A stretch of DNA of 64,000 nucleotides from contig JAKSLR010000004.1 in the NCBI GenBank assembly GCA_024401095.1, positions 42,395-106,394 on the forward strand. The letters are read 5' to 3'. The stretch comes from Bacteroidaceae bacterium (GTDB lineage: Bacteria; Bacteroidota; Bacteroidia; Bacteroidales; Bacteroidaceae). Below are positions 26,695 to 34,350 of this stretch, one piece after another (the stretch's first letter is position 1; every line of letters begins with the position of its first letter). Position numbers and translations under genes: made by a program. The notes below the pieces were generated by a model. It was not told the DNA's origin, did no database searches, and saw only the letters and a program-made list of their open reading frames with translations.

Positions 26695-27459
26695 CTATTC
26701 TTTATCGAATGGTTCAAAAGGAAGATCTAGTAAATCATCATTAATGCCTTCTTCCTTGACCTCCACAAGTTCATTGTTCATCAGACGATAATATTTTGTA
26801 AAACTGTCTGATGCGGAGTTTGAACCTTCCCTAGAAATTACCCATGAGCCATTGAATTTGACCTTATCTCTTTCGCCTCCACAGAATACATGCTTTACTA
26901 TTCCTTCTTCAGCATCGTATGTGAAGATGTCATAAAAAGCATCCATTGAATCACCTAAAAGGAGTTCCAAAATTCCGTCTCCATTGATATCTGCTTTTAC
27001 AAACCCCATAGAAGGACTACGGTACTGGTAAATGTAGCTAACTCCTATTTCCTCAGGTGATTTTGTTTGCCATTCATCCTCAAATCCTTTTCTAATAGAG
27101 GATATTATATCTTCGTACCCAGATATAGGTTCTATGCTAGAGACTTTCAATTCTCCCTGATTTGGAAGAGGTTTAAATATAACGACCTCAACAACCTTCT
27201 CTGAGGCATCGGTACAAATAAACTTATAATTCGTTCCGGCAACAACTTGTGTGGCAACACTCTGTGGGGTGAGCTTTGCCTGATGAGAATATGCAGAATC
27301 AAATAGTTGTCTTTCTTCGTCTGAAAGGCTTCTATAATCAACATATGCTCCAACTATATATTTATTGTCCGGCTCCACATTGACCAGCCCCTGTTTGTTA
27401 GAACACGATGTCAAACTTACGAAAGCTATACTTGCTATTAAAAATAAATACTTCTTCAT
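26695..27459 (-). CDS. Lipoprotein with a calcium-loop-like repeat motif, unknown function
   Basis: 254-residue exported protein. The signal peptide MKKYLFLIASIAFVSLTSC ends in a lipobox (LTSC, Cys19). The mature part contains DINGDGILELLLGDS (about residue 158), the Asp-rich loop of VCBS/FG-GAP or EF-hand-like repeats, once only. This suggests a Ca2+-binding surface feature. I do not recognise the family. Twelve bases separate it from the upstream lipoprotein gene, so they are co-expressed. Confidence 0.75.
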   Translation of the reverse strand: MKKYLFLIASIAFVSLTSCSNKQGLVNVEPDNKYIVGAYVDYRSLSDEERQLFDSAYSHQAKLTPQSVATQVVAGTNYKFICTDASEKVVEVVIFKPLPNQGELKVSSIEPISGYEDIISSIRKGFEDEWQTKSPEEIGVSYIYQYRSPSMGFVKADINGDGILELLLGDSMDAFYDIFTYDAEEGIVKHVFCGGERDKVKFNGSWVISREGSNSASDSFTKYYRLMNNELVEVKEEGINDDLLDLPFEPFDKE

Positions 27460-27471
27460 TGTTATGGAATA

Positions 27472-28095
27472 TTATGGAATCCAACGTCTATTAATCTCTT
27501 TAATTAGTCCATTTTCTATTGTAACACGGGTATTAAGTTTGAAGAAATCCTTCTTACCATCCTTCAAATTTTCTAAATAAAGTTTTTGGTCTACACGTAT
27601 AGTATCAATAGGATCATTTGGATCCATTCCGCAATCAATAATTACGAAATCCGATGCCAATGCGATTTCTGCTTTACCTAGTTCCGTGTAAGTTGAATGG
27701 TCATCCCATGTCCTGGCAATGTATGTACCTCCCTCATTTCCTACAAGGCAACAACCACCTTCATCAAGACCACCGTTTATGTCTATTCCACCATGGTCTT
27801 TATTAACTGTATTGATAACCATAGGCACTCCCTCGTAAATTAGGGTGTCGCCAACTTGCATCTGTGAAATATCTACAACATCATATAAGTCCTGATTATA
27901 CACGGTCATTGTCAGGTTTCCTCCCATCCAATTAAAGTCATCTAGTGTAAATGCTACAGGAATAGTACAATCTTGAAGATTATCCACAGCTATACCCGCA
28001 GGAAGAGGTGTGATAAGATTATGTCTTACAGTTTGTTTGTCATGTGAACAGCTACAAATAATAACTACAAGAGCAAAGTAAACTATCTTTTTCAT
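27472..28095 (-). CDS. Lipoprotein, unknown function
   Basis: 207-residue exported protein with signal MKKIVYFALVVIICSC and Cys14 or Cys16 as lipid site (ICSC). The mature protein is beta-rich with no recognised domain. Noticeable stretches are DDFNWMGGNLTMTVYN and DINGGLDEGGCCLVGNEGG, with an adjacent Cys pair. It leads the operon lipoprotein-lipoprotein-HD. Function unknown. Confidence 0.75.
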   Translation of the reverse strand: MKKIVYFALVVIICSCSHDKQTVRHNLITPLPAGIAVDNLQDCTIPVAFTLDDFNWMGGNLTMTVYNQDLYDVVDISQMQVGDTLIYEGVPMVINTVNKDHGGIDINGGLDEGGCCLVGNEGGTYIARTWDDHSTYTELGKAEIALASDFVIIDCGMDPNDPIDTIRVDQKLYLENLKDGKKDFFKLNTRVTIENGLIKEINRRWIP

Positions 28096-28209
28096 GTAAC
28101 TTTTCTATTAGTTGTTATTGTAATGATTGGTTAAATATGTAAGATTTTACTCTGGTGAATAAAAATATCTTACTTACGTTGGAATGATTCAATCTTTTAT
28201 TTCTAATTG

Positions 28210-28217
28210 CAAATTTA
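28210..28217 (-). promoter_or_regulatory. -7 element of the lipoprotein-HD operon
   Basis: Minus-strand TAAATTTG followed by C, about 115 bases before the start at 28095. No TTTG at the usual distance. Confidence 0.5.
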
Positions 28218-28353
28218 ACAGATTTCCATAAAATCTAATTAAAAAAGGGTATTTTATTCTTATATTTTTTATAGAAATGTATACAAAAATACAATAATAA
28301 ATGTATTAAGAATAAAAATATAATAGGAAGTTATTTCAAGTCACTAATTAAAT

Positions 28354-28384
28354 TTTGTAAATATAATCTTTTTCAATATCTTTG
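28354..28384 (+). promoter_or_regulatory. Promoter of the SLC13-type transporter gene
   Basis: TTTG (28354-28357), 19 bases, TATCTTTG (28377-28384): a full consensus match. The transcript would start near 28390, giving an unusually long 5' leader of about 170 bases. Confidence 0.65.
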
Positions 28385-28560
28385 TTATCGCCATTTTTAA
28401 TCTATGACTTGTTAGACATCAAAAAAAAATACTTATTGAGGCATATAGTTTTAACCGTTATTAGTGTTACTCTTGTAAACATATTAACCCCCTTCGTTGG
28501 CAAAGAAGCTCAATAATTATGATATCAGATATATAGAAATGAACTAAAAATAAAATAATA

Positions 28561-30096
28561 ATGTTAGAATTTATGGGTCTTGACTGGCATGCATGGCTTA
28601 CAGTCGTCTTAGTATTCTTTATGTTTGGCACACTAATTAAAAGTAAGTTGCCTGCAGATATCGTGTTTTTGGGTGTGATTGGACTGCTCATCGTAACAGG
28701 ATGCCTGTCCACTGCAGATGCTCTCAGTGGATTCTCATCTACTACAGTGGTAGTAGTAGGTGTACTTTTTGTCGTGGTAGCAGGGTTAGAAGAAACAGGA
28801 GTGCTTCATTGGACTGTAAAGTACCTACTGGGTACTCCATCTTCATATGGCAAGGCCATCATTCGCCTCATGTTGCCAGTAGCAGCACTCTCAGCCTTTC
28901 TAAGTAATACCACCGTAGTAGCACTTTTTATCCAGGTGGTCAAAATGTGGGCAAAGAAACTAAACATAGCTCCTTCTAAACTACTTATTCCATTGAGTTA
29001 TGCTGCAGGTATGGGTGGTGTTTGTACCTTGATTGGCACGCCTCCCAATCTTATTATATCAGGATTTTATACCGAAGCAACTGGAAATCAATTAGGTATT
29101 TTCTTCACTACTGCTCCAGGTTTATTTTGTCTGATTGTAGGAGTGGTTACCATCATTTTGTTACAACGTCTATTGCCGGTACGTAAAACTCCCGAAGATG
29201 AATTTGAAGAAACATCGCATGGTGCTGTTTCCTATCTTTATGTTGATGGTAAAAGCCATTTACCAGGGCAAAGTTTGGGTGATATCCATTTGCTAGAATC
29301 CTGTAAGAACTGTACATTGTTGGGAATTGTGCGATTTGATGGTGAGGTGGAACATATAGACCAGATGAGTTTCAAGGCAGCTGCTGATGTGCCTTTGATG
29401 GGTGAAGACACCCTGATATTTACTGGTGAAAAAACTGATGTTGAGCGTTTAGCCAATCAATTCGGCTTTTTATCAAACTCGCTTAATCCTCACAAACAAG
29501 TAAGTATCGGCATACCTACACTGCTGGCATCATGTATTATGATAGGTATGGTACTACTCTCTTCGTTCAATGTCATTCCTTTGCTTGACAGTTGTATCAT
29601 TGCAGCCTTACTCATGTTGGTGACACGCTGCTGCAGTGTAAAAAATGCCAAGAAATCCATAAACTGGGATGTACTCATGGTATTTGCGGCTTCAATTGCA
29701 TTAGGAAAGGCAATAGACAGTACGGGACTGGCACAATTATTAGCAGACAACATGCATAATCTCTGCGGTAATAACGCAACCATGGCATTGATCATCATTT
29801 GTACTCTGGGAACCTTTCTTACAGAATTTGTATCTAATACAGCCTGCGGAGCTATTATGGCACCTATAGCTATTAAGATAGCAGCCACTATGGGAGCTAA
29901 CCCACTTACATTCTGCTTGGGTCTCATGATCAGTGTGTCTTCTAGTTTTGCTACACCTATAGGTTCTCCAACCCATTTGATGGTTTATGCTCCAGGTGGT
30001 TACCGGTTTACTGATTTTATGCGAATCGGTTTGCCTATGAACTTTATCATTCTAGCAGCAAACATCATAATATGTTTGCTATTATTCCCACTCTGA
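28561..30096 (+). CDS. SLC13/DASS-type anion permease with an RCK_C (TrkA-C) domain
   Basis: Inner-membrane transporter of 511 residues, about 10-12 helices. Two symmetric halves contain the substrate-clamp regions SNTTVVALFIQ with GTPPNLIISG (about residues 119-172), and TEFVSNTACGAIMAP with GSPTHLM (about 422-480). The SNT and SPT motifs coordinate Na+ and anion in this family. Between them a soluble TrkA-C/RCK_C domain (about 220-305, LPGQSLGDIHLLESCKNCTL) would sense a ligand. The family carries dicarboxylates, sulfate or similar anions, and the substrate is not evident. The gene has a long structured leader. The amidohydrolase follows after 59 bases. Confidence 0.88.
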   Translation: MLEFMGLDWHAWLTVVLVFFMFGTLIKSKLPADIVFLGVIGLLIVTGCLSTADALSGFSSTTVVVVGVLFVVVAGLEETGVLHWTVKYLLGTPSSYGKAIIRLMLPVAALSAFLSNTTVVALFIQVVKMWAKKLNIAPSKLLIPLSYAAGMGGVCTLIGTPPNLIISGFYTEATGNQLGIFFTTAPGLFCLIVGVVTIILLQRLLPVRKTPEDEFEETSHGAVSYLYVDGKSHLPGQSLGDIHLLESCKNCTLLGIVRFDGEVEHIDQMSFKAAADVPLMGEDTLIFTGEKTDVERLANQFGFLSNSLNPHKQVSIGIPTLLASCIMIGMVLLSSFNVIPLLDSCIIAALLMLVTRCCSVKNAKKSINWDVLMVFAASIALGKAIDSTGLAQLLADNMHNLCGNNATMALIIICTLGTFLTEFVSNTACGAIMAPIAIKIAATMGANPLTFCLGLMISVSSSFATPIGSPTHLMVYAPGGYRFTDFMRIGLPMNFIILAANIIICLLLFPL

Positions 30097-30155
30097 TTAT
30101 CAAAAGCATACACATTAGGACATTATTATTAAGGGCTATATTAAAAATTAGAAAA

Positions 30156-31940
30156 ATGAAAAGGAGCACTATTCATTTCATCTGTCAGCTGTCTGCATAC
30201 TTTATGGTAGCTTTAAGCATGACATTCGCATCTTGTACTCAGAACACAGATGCCGACATGGTTGTTTACGGGAAAATCTTCACATCCGAAAAACAAGATA
30301 CTATTGTCGAAGCCTTTGCCGTTAAGGACGGTAAGTACGTCTATGTTGGCTCAAAGGAAGGTGCAGAAAAGTATATCGGCAAGAATACTGAGGTGATTGA
30401 CCGTACAAATCAGGGTATGATTATGGCAGGTTGCACCGAAGGCCATGGTCATTATATTATCTCTAACTTCATGAAAAACTCCAAATCCGTTTTTTTCATG
30501 ACAAGTGATGACACAAGCAAGGATATTCTGGAAAAATTGGCCAGAAAGGTTACAGAAATCAAGTCTACCTATTATTTTGGATTCGGATGGAGCTATACAA
30601 AACTGGATAAGCATCATGACTTCCCTACCAAAACCCAGATTGATGAGATTATTGCCGATGTACCTGTTTATCTTTCAGACCTGGAGGGACACAAAGGATT
30701 GGTAAACTCATACTGTCTGAACCATTCCGGCATTTTGGATGAAAACGGCAAGGTTCGTAATGATTTCAAGTATAAGAATTTTGTTGATGTAGATGCCAAT
30801 GGCTATCCAACTGGTCTAGTGCGCGAGCAGGCTGGAACCTATGTTCGCATGCATTCTTGTGTACCAGATGATGGAAATGAAATTTGGTTTAGGGCAATTG
30901 AAGACACTCAGAAATTGTTAAATTCCATGGGTTATACTTCAGCATTAGAAGCTTGGGGTAATCAGATGGGAACTGCCACCTTCGATGCCTTAAGTGAATT
31001 GGAAAAGGAAGGGAAATTAACCTATAATGTCACTATGTCATACGAAATTGAAAACCTTACTCCAGAGGAAACCGAGAAAGGAATTCAAGAAGCTATAAAT
31101 GCTATGAAATATAGCAGCCGACATGTAAAGGCTAATATTTTAAAAATGTTTGAGGATGGCACAGTAGAAACAGGAACTGGTTATAGTCTAGAACCTGCTG
31201 CAAACGGTAATAACGGTAGAGCCATCTGGAGCACAGAAGAGCTCTCTGACATTACACTCAAAGCCAACAAGGCAGGACTTACGGTACATGTTCATACCAT
31301 GGGTGATGGCGCTATTCATAATGTTATGGATGCCTACGAGAATGCATTCAACGTAAATCAAAAGGAACACTTCTCACCTACTCCTATCCGCAACCAGATG
31401 GTACACATGCGTACCGTAGCACCAGAAGATTTTGACCGGTTAGCTCACTGCGGTATCGTCTGTGTCAGCGGAATTCTGTGGCACTGGATGAAAGAATCTA
31501 CCATAGAATATTTCAAGAGTTCAAATTCCATGAACGAAAAGTATTTTTACGAAGCCTATCCATACCAGTCTTTCCTGAATCATGGCATCCATACTACTAT
31601 CCACACCGATGCGCCAGCGTCTTCTGGTTCTCCTAAAGACCCATTTGGTATTATGCAGATTGCTTGCACCGGTTCGCTAGTCAACGATGAAATAAACTGT
31701 CCTGTACCGTTTGACACTAAGGAGTGTGTAGTTAACCGTGCAGATTTTCTACGTTCACTCACTATTGAGGGCGCCTACCAAATGTACAGCGAGAACGAAC
31801 GCGGATCTATCGCACCTGGAAAGTATGCAGACTTCATCATCATTGATCAGGATGTGCTAACTTGTGATGTCAACGAACTGCACAACACTAAGGTTCTAAA
31901 CACATTCTTCGAAGGAAAATGTGTTTATGAGAGAAAATAA
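30156..31940 (+). CDS. YtcJ-like amidohydrolase lipoprotein
   Basis: Exported metal-dependent hydrolase of 594 residues. The start at 30156 gives a signal peptide MKRSTIHFICQLSAYFMVAL with lipobox FASC; an earlier ATG at 30072 lies inside the transporter gene. The amidohydrolase superfamily metal ligands are EGHGHY (HxH), HVHTMGDGAIHNVMD, MVHMRTV and the catalytic Asp in HTDAPASSGS. The composite domain is rebuilt at the C-terminus by SIAPGKYADFIIIDQD. The YtcJ family acts on N-acyl or ring amides; substrate unknown. Linkage to the anion transporter suggests that the released acid may be imported by it. Confidence 0.85.
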   Translation: MKRSTIHFICQLSAYFMVALSMTFASCTQNTDADMVVYGKIFTSEKQDTIVEAFAVKDGKYVYVGSKEGAEKYIGKNTEVIDRTNQGMIMAGCTEGHGHYIISNFMKNSKSVFFMTSDDTSKDILEKLARKVTEIKSTYYFGFGWSYTKLDKHHDFPTKTQIDEIIADVPVYLSDLEGHKGLVNSYCLNHSGILDENGKVRNDFKYKNFVDVDANGYPTGLVREQAGTYVRMHSCVPDDGNEIWFRAIEDTQKLLNSMGYTSALEAWGNQMGTATFDALSELEKEGKLTYNVTMSYEIENLTPEETEKGIQEAINAMKYSSRHVKANILKMFEDGTVETGTGYSLEPAANGNNGRAIWSTEELSDITLKANKAGLTVHVHTMGDGAIHNVMDAYENAFNVNQKEHFSPTPIRNQMVHMRTVAPEDFDRLAHCGIVCVSGILWHWMKESTIEYFKSSNSMNEKYFYEAYPYQSFLNHGIHTTIHTDAPASSGSPKDPFGIMQIACTGSLVNDEINCPVPFDTKECVVNRADFLRSLTIEGAYQMYSENERGSIAPGKYADFIIIDQDVLTCDVNELHNTKVLNTFFEGKCVYERK

Positions 31941-31963
31941 ATATCTCTATCTAATTAAGGTAC

Positions 31964-32035
31964 CATCCCCTCATCCTTGTATTCAACCCTTTTGGATCAA
32001 TATGTAGCAAAAGATAATACAAGAATAAGGGGATG
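31964..32035 (+). terminator. Long imperfect hairpin after the amidohydrolase
   Basis: Arms 31964-31983 and 32016-32035 pair at 18 of 20 positions (CATCCCC...GGGGATG). The 32-base loop has its own CTTTTG/CAAAAG stem. TTTATATA follows. It probably ends the transporter-amidohydrolase transcript. The remaining bases to 32217 show nothing else that I can name. Confidence 0.55.
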
Positions 32036-32217
32036 TTTATATATAAACTAAAAGTAACTTACGAAATCTGATAATCTCAAGACGAGAAGTAAACAGATAA
32101 GCTGAACCTATATATAGGAACAGAGTGGAAGGAATCAATCTGATATTTAATTCAGAAGAGCAAAATTGAGTATTCACTCATAGTCGTATTTATTGCTTAT
32201 TTAGTCCAGAGCAAGAT

Positions 32218-34116
32218 TTACAAATCAAGGTTGAACCTTGCTCCACCCAATTTATAGGATGTATCTAAATAAGCCTTTCCATCCATACAAGTAGCAAGAG
32301 ACCTACAGATTGGTAATCCCAGACCTGTACCTTGTTTAAATGTATTCAGCTTCTCAAAACGTTGGAAAATAGCCTCAGCATTGACAGGATCCACACCCTC
32401 TCCTGTATCAGTCACAGAGAAGCGTACTCGCATACCTTCCAATGGCTGGACAGACAAGACAATGCTACCTTCATCTGTATGCTTTATAGCATTGGTGAGA
32501 TAGTTTACCAGTATCTGCTGTATACGAGCTGGGTCTGACTGTATGCAGAAACCTTGTGGCAAATGAGATTCAAAAATCAACTCTACATCCTTTCCCATCA
32601 CACGATGCTCAACAGTATTCAGTGATTTGCGACATACCAGATTCACATCTACATCTTGAACATAGATTCGGTACTTTCCACTTTCAATATCACCAATATC
32701 AAGAATGTCGTTCACCAGACTGGTAAGCATGTCTGTACTACTGTTGATAATGTCGCTGTACTGCTGTTTTTCTTCCTGAGAAAGCATTTCGGACATTTGT
32801 GGATCGGCCAGCAATTGACTGAAACCGCAGATAGCATTCAGCGGTGTTCGGACTTCGTGGCTCATGTTCTGTACAAACTGAGTCTTGAAGTTATTTGCCT
32901 TTTCTACCTGAGCATTACGCGCCTGAAGATCTTTGGTATATTTGCGGTTTACCCAAATGTAAACAGCAGCAGCCAGCAGACCCATGGCCAAGACTGCCAT
33001 GATAGCTAGAAGGATGATGTGGTTCTGTCTGTTCTGCAAATAATAGGTCGTTTCCTTAAGTTGCTCATTTCTCACGGTCAAGTTATCAATGGTCTTCTCC
33101 AGCTGTACCTTACGGGCATCGGAATTAAACAGGGCTTCTTCACGAGAATTGTAGAATTCGTTTCTGTGCTGTACTACCATAAACAAGCTATCAGGCATGT
33201 TCAGATCATAGAAAATATGGCTCTGGAAAGAGAAGCGAAGCGGAATATCAATGGCACGTGCCTTTATTTGAGCCTCTTTATACTGCTTGTTCTGAATTAA
33301 ATCAATAAGCTCCATGACACGCTTATCATCAGCCTTGAGCTGCAAGTCATACTTAGCCATCATCCGCTTAAGTTCAGCCTTCTTGGCTTCCATGTTGCTA
33401 AACTTTCTGGTCCAGAAGTCAATAATAATCTGCTTGGCCAAGAGGACCATCTGATATTTGGGAGCAGTCATGAGATGACCATACTTATCGATTAATTCCT
33501 GACCCTTATTCCAAGATTCCGACTCCTGACTACAGTTCAATGCCAATGCCAAAGATGTACCAAAGGTATGATCTGGCAATTTCCTTTCCATTTCAATGGC
33601 CTGTTCACACTCCTTGATTGCCAACTCATTCATCTTATTTGTATTGAAGAAACGAGCCATCATGATGTAACTGACATAAAGTCCTTCATCATCCTGATCA
33701 GACATAGCCTTTTCCCGGGCATTCAGGCAGATTTCATATGCCTCATCAATTCTGTGCTGACGCAGTAGGAACAAGCTCTTAGTGCTGGAAACATTATAAT
33801 AATACTTAGGAATACTATATATATTGACTAAAGTGGTCAGCGTATCGTAAACAGAAAAAAGAGCCTCTTCATTTTCATTGGAATAGTAGAAATCGGCCAG
33901 TTCATTCCAAGCACGACATTCCATTTCTCTATTCTCCTGTACATGTGCTTTCTGCTCTACATTTTTCAAGGCATACTCTAGTTCAGGCTTACCCATTAAT
34001 GTCAATGCACTGTCCATGAGAGCATCCAGCGACTGTTGAGCAAAAGCAACAGAATATATGCAGAAAAGAACAAGACAGAGAGATAGTCTTCTCCATCTAT
34101 TAGCAAGTGCTTTCAT
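32218..34116 (-). CDS. Sensor histidine kinase with TPR-like periplasmic domain
   Basis: Inner-membrane kinase of 632 residues from the MKALANRWRRLS start, which gives a signal peptide ending near AFAQQ; an ATG at 34143 would add nine residues. A helical repeat region resembling TPRs (about residues 30-360, with ALNCSQESESWNKGQELID) lies outside the membrane. One helix (HIILLAIMAVLAMGLLAAAVY) follows. The HisKA domain has its phospho-His in QNMSHEVRTPLNAICGF and the HATPase has DTGEGVDPVNA and GTGLGLPIC. No receiver domain or response-regulator gene is nearby, so it is an orphan. The adjacent muropeptide operon is a possible target, by position only. Confidence 0.9.
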   Translation of the reverse strand: MKALANRWRRLSLCLVLFCIYSVAFAQQSLDALMDSALTLMGKPELEYALKNVEQKAHVQENREMECRAWNELADFYYSNENEEALFSVYDTLTTLVNIYSIPKYYYNVSSTKSLFLLRQHRIDEAYEICLNAREKAMSDQDDEGLYVSYIMMARFFNTNKMNELAIKECEQAIEMERKLPDHTFGTSLALALNCSQESESWNKGQELIDKYGHLMTAPKYQMVLLAKQIIIDFWTRKFSNMEAKKAELKRMMAKYDLQLKADDKRVMELIDLIQNKQYKEAQIKARAIDIPLRFSFQSHIFYDLNMPDSLFMVVQHRNEFYNSREEALFNSDARKVQLEKTIDNLTVRNEQLKETTYYLQNRQNHIILLAIMAVLAMGLLAAAVYIWVNRKYTKDLQARNAQVEKANNFKTQFVQNMSHEVRTPLNAICGFSQLLADPQMSEMLSQEEKQQYSDIINSSTDMLTSLVNDILDIGDIESGKYRIYVQDVDVNLVCRKSLNTVEHRVMGKDVELIFESHLPQGFCIQSDPARIQQILVNYLTNAIKHTDEGSIVLSVQPLEGMRVRFSVTDTGEGVDPVNAEAIFQRFEKLNTFKQGTGLGLPICRSLATCMDGKAYLDTSYKLGGARFNLDL

Positions 34117-34201
34117 ATTCTTATTACTATATCGCATAGTCATGGTTCAGATTCAAAAAAGTTTTCAATATAAAAATATAGCATATTTAGTTTTCAATTG
34201 A

Positions 34202-34209
34202 CAAATTTA
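34202..34209 (-). promoter_or_regulatory. -7 element of the sensor kinase gene
   Basis: Minus-strand TAAATTTG, 58 bases before the ATG at 34143 and 85 before that at 34116. Confidence 0.5.
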
Positions 34210-34281
34210 TAAAAATAATCATTCTGCACAAAATAAAAACGTTGTTTCTGCACTCCATAAATGACAAAAACAATAAAAATA

Positions 34282-34315
34282 CCGTGTCTGGTCTTATTCT
34301 TAAAACCAGACACGG
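34282..34315 (-). terminator. Terminator of the six-gene M15-to-GH3 operon
   Basis: 11-bp perfect stem CCGTGTCTGGT / ACCAGACACGG with a 12-base loop, followed on the minus strand by TATTTTTATTG. Confidence 0.75.
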
Positions 34316-34350
34316 CATGAATCTTTCAAATTATTTTTCTACAGAGTTTT

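Larger units (their letters stand above)
28096..28560. other. AT-rich divergent intergenic region with two promoters and a structured leader
   Basis: 465 bases with no convincing gene. It holds the minus-strand -7 element TAAATTTG (28217-28210) for the lipoprotein operon, a plus-strand promoter (28354-28384) for the transporter, and a long leader in which TTATTGAG (28433-28440) can pair with CTCAATAA (28509-28516), with a small CTTC/GAAG hairpin inside. Confidence 0.6.

Noticed and set aside
30072..30155. Earlier ATG for the amidohydrolase.
   Set aside because: It overlaps the transporter 3' end and would put a charged extension ahead of a good lipoprotein signal.
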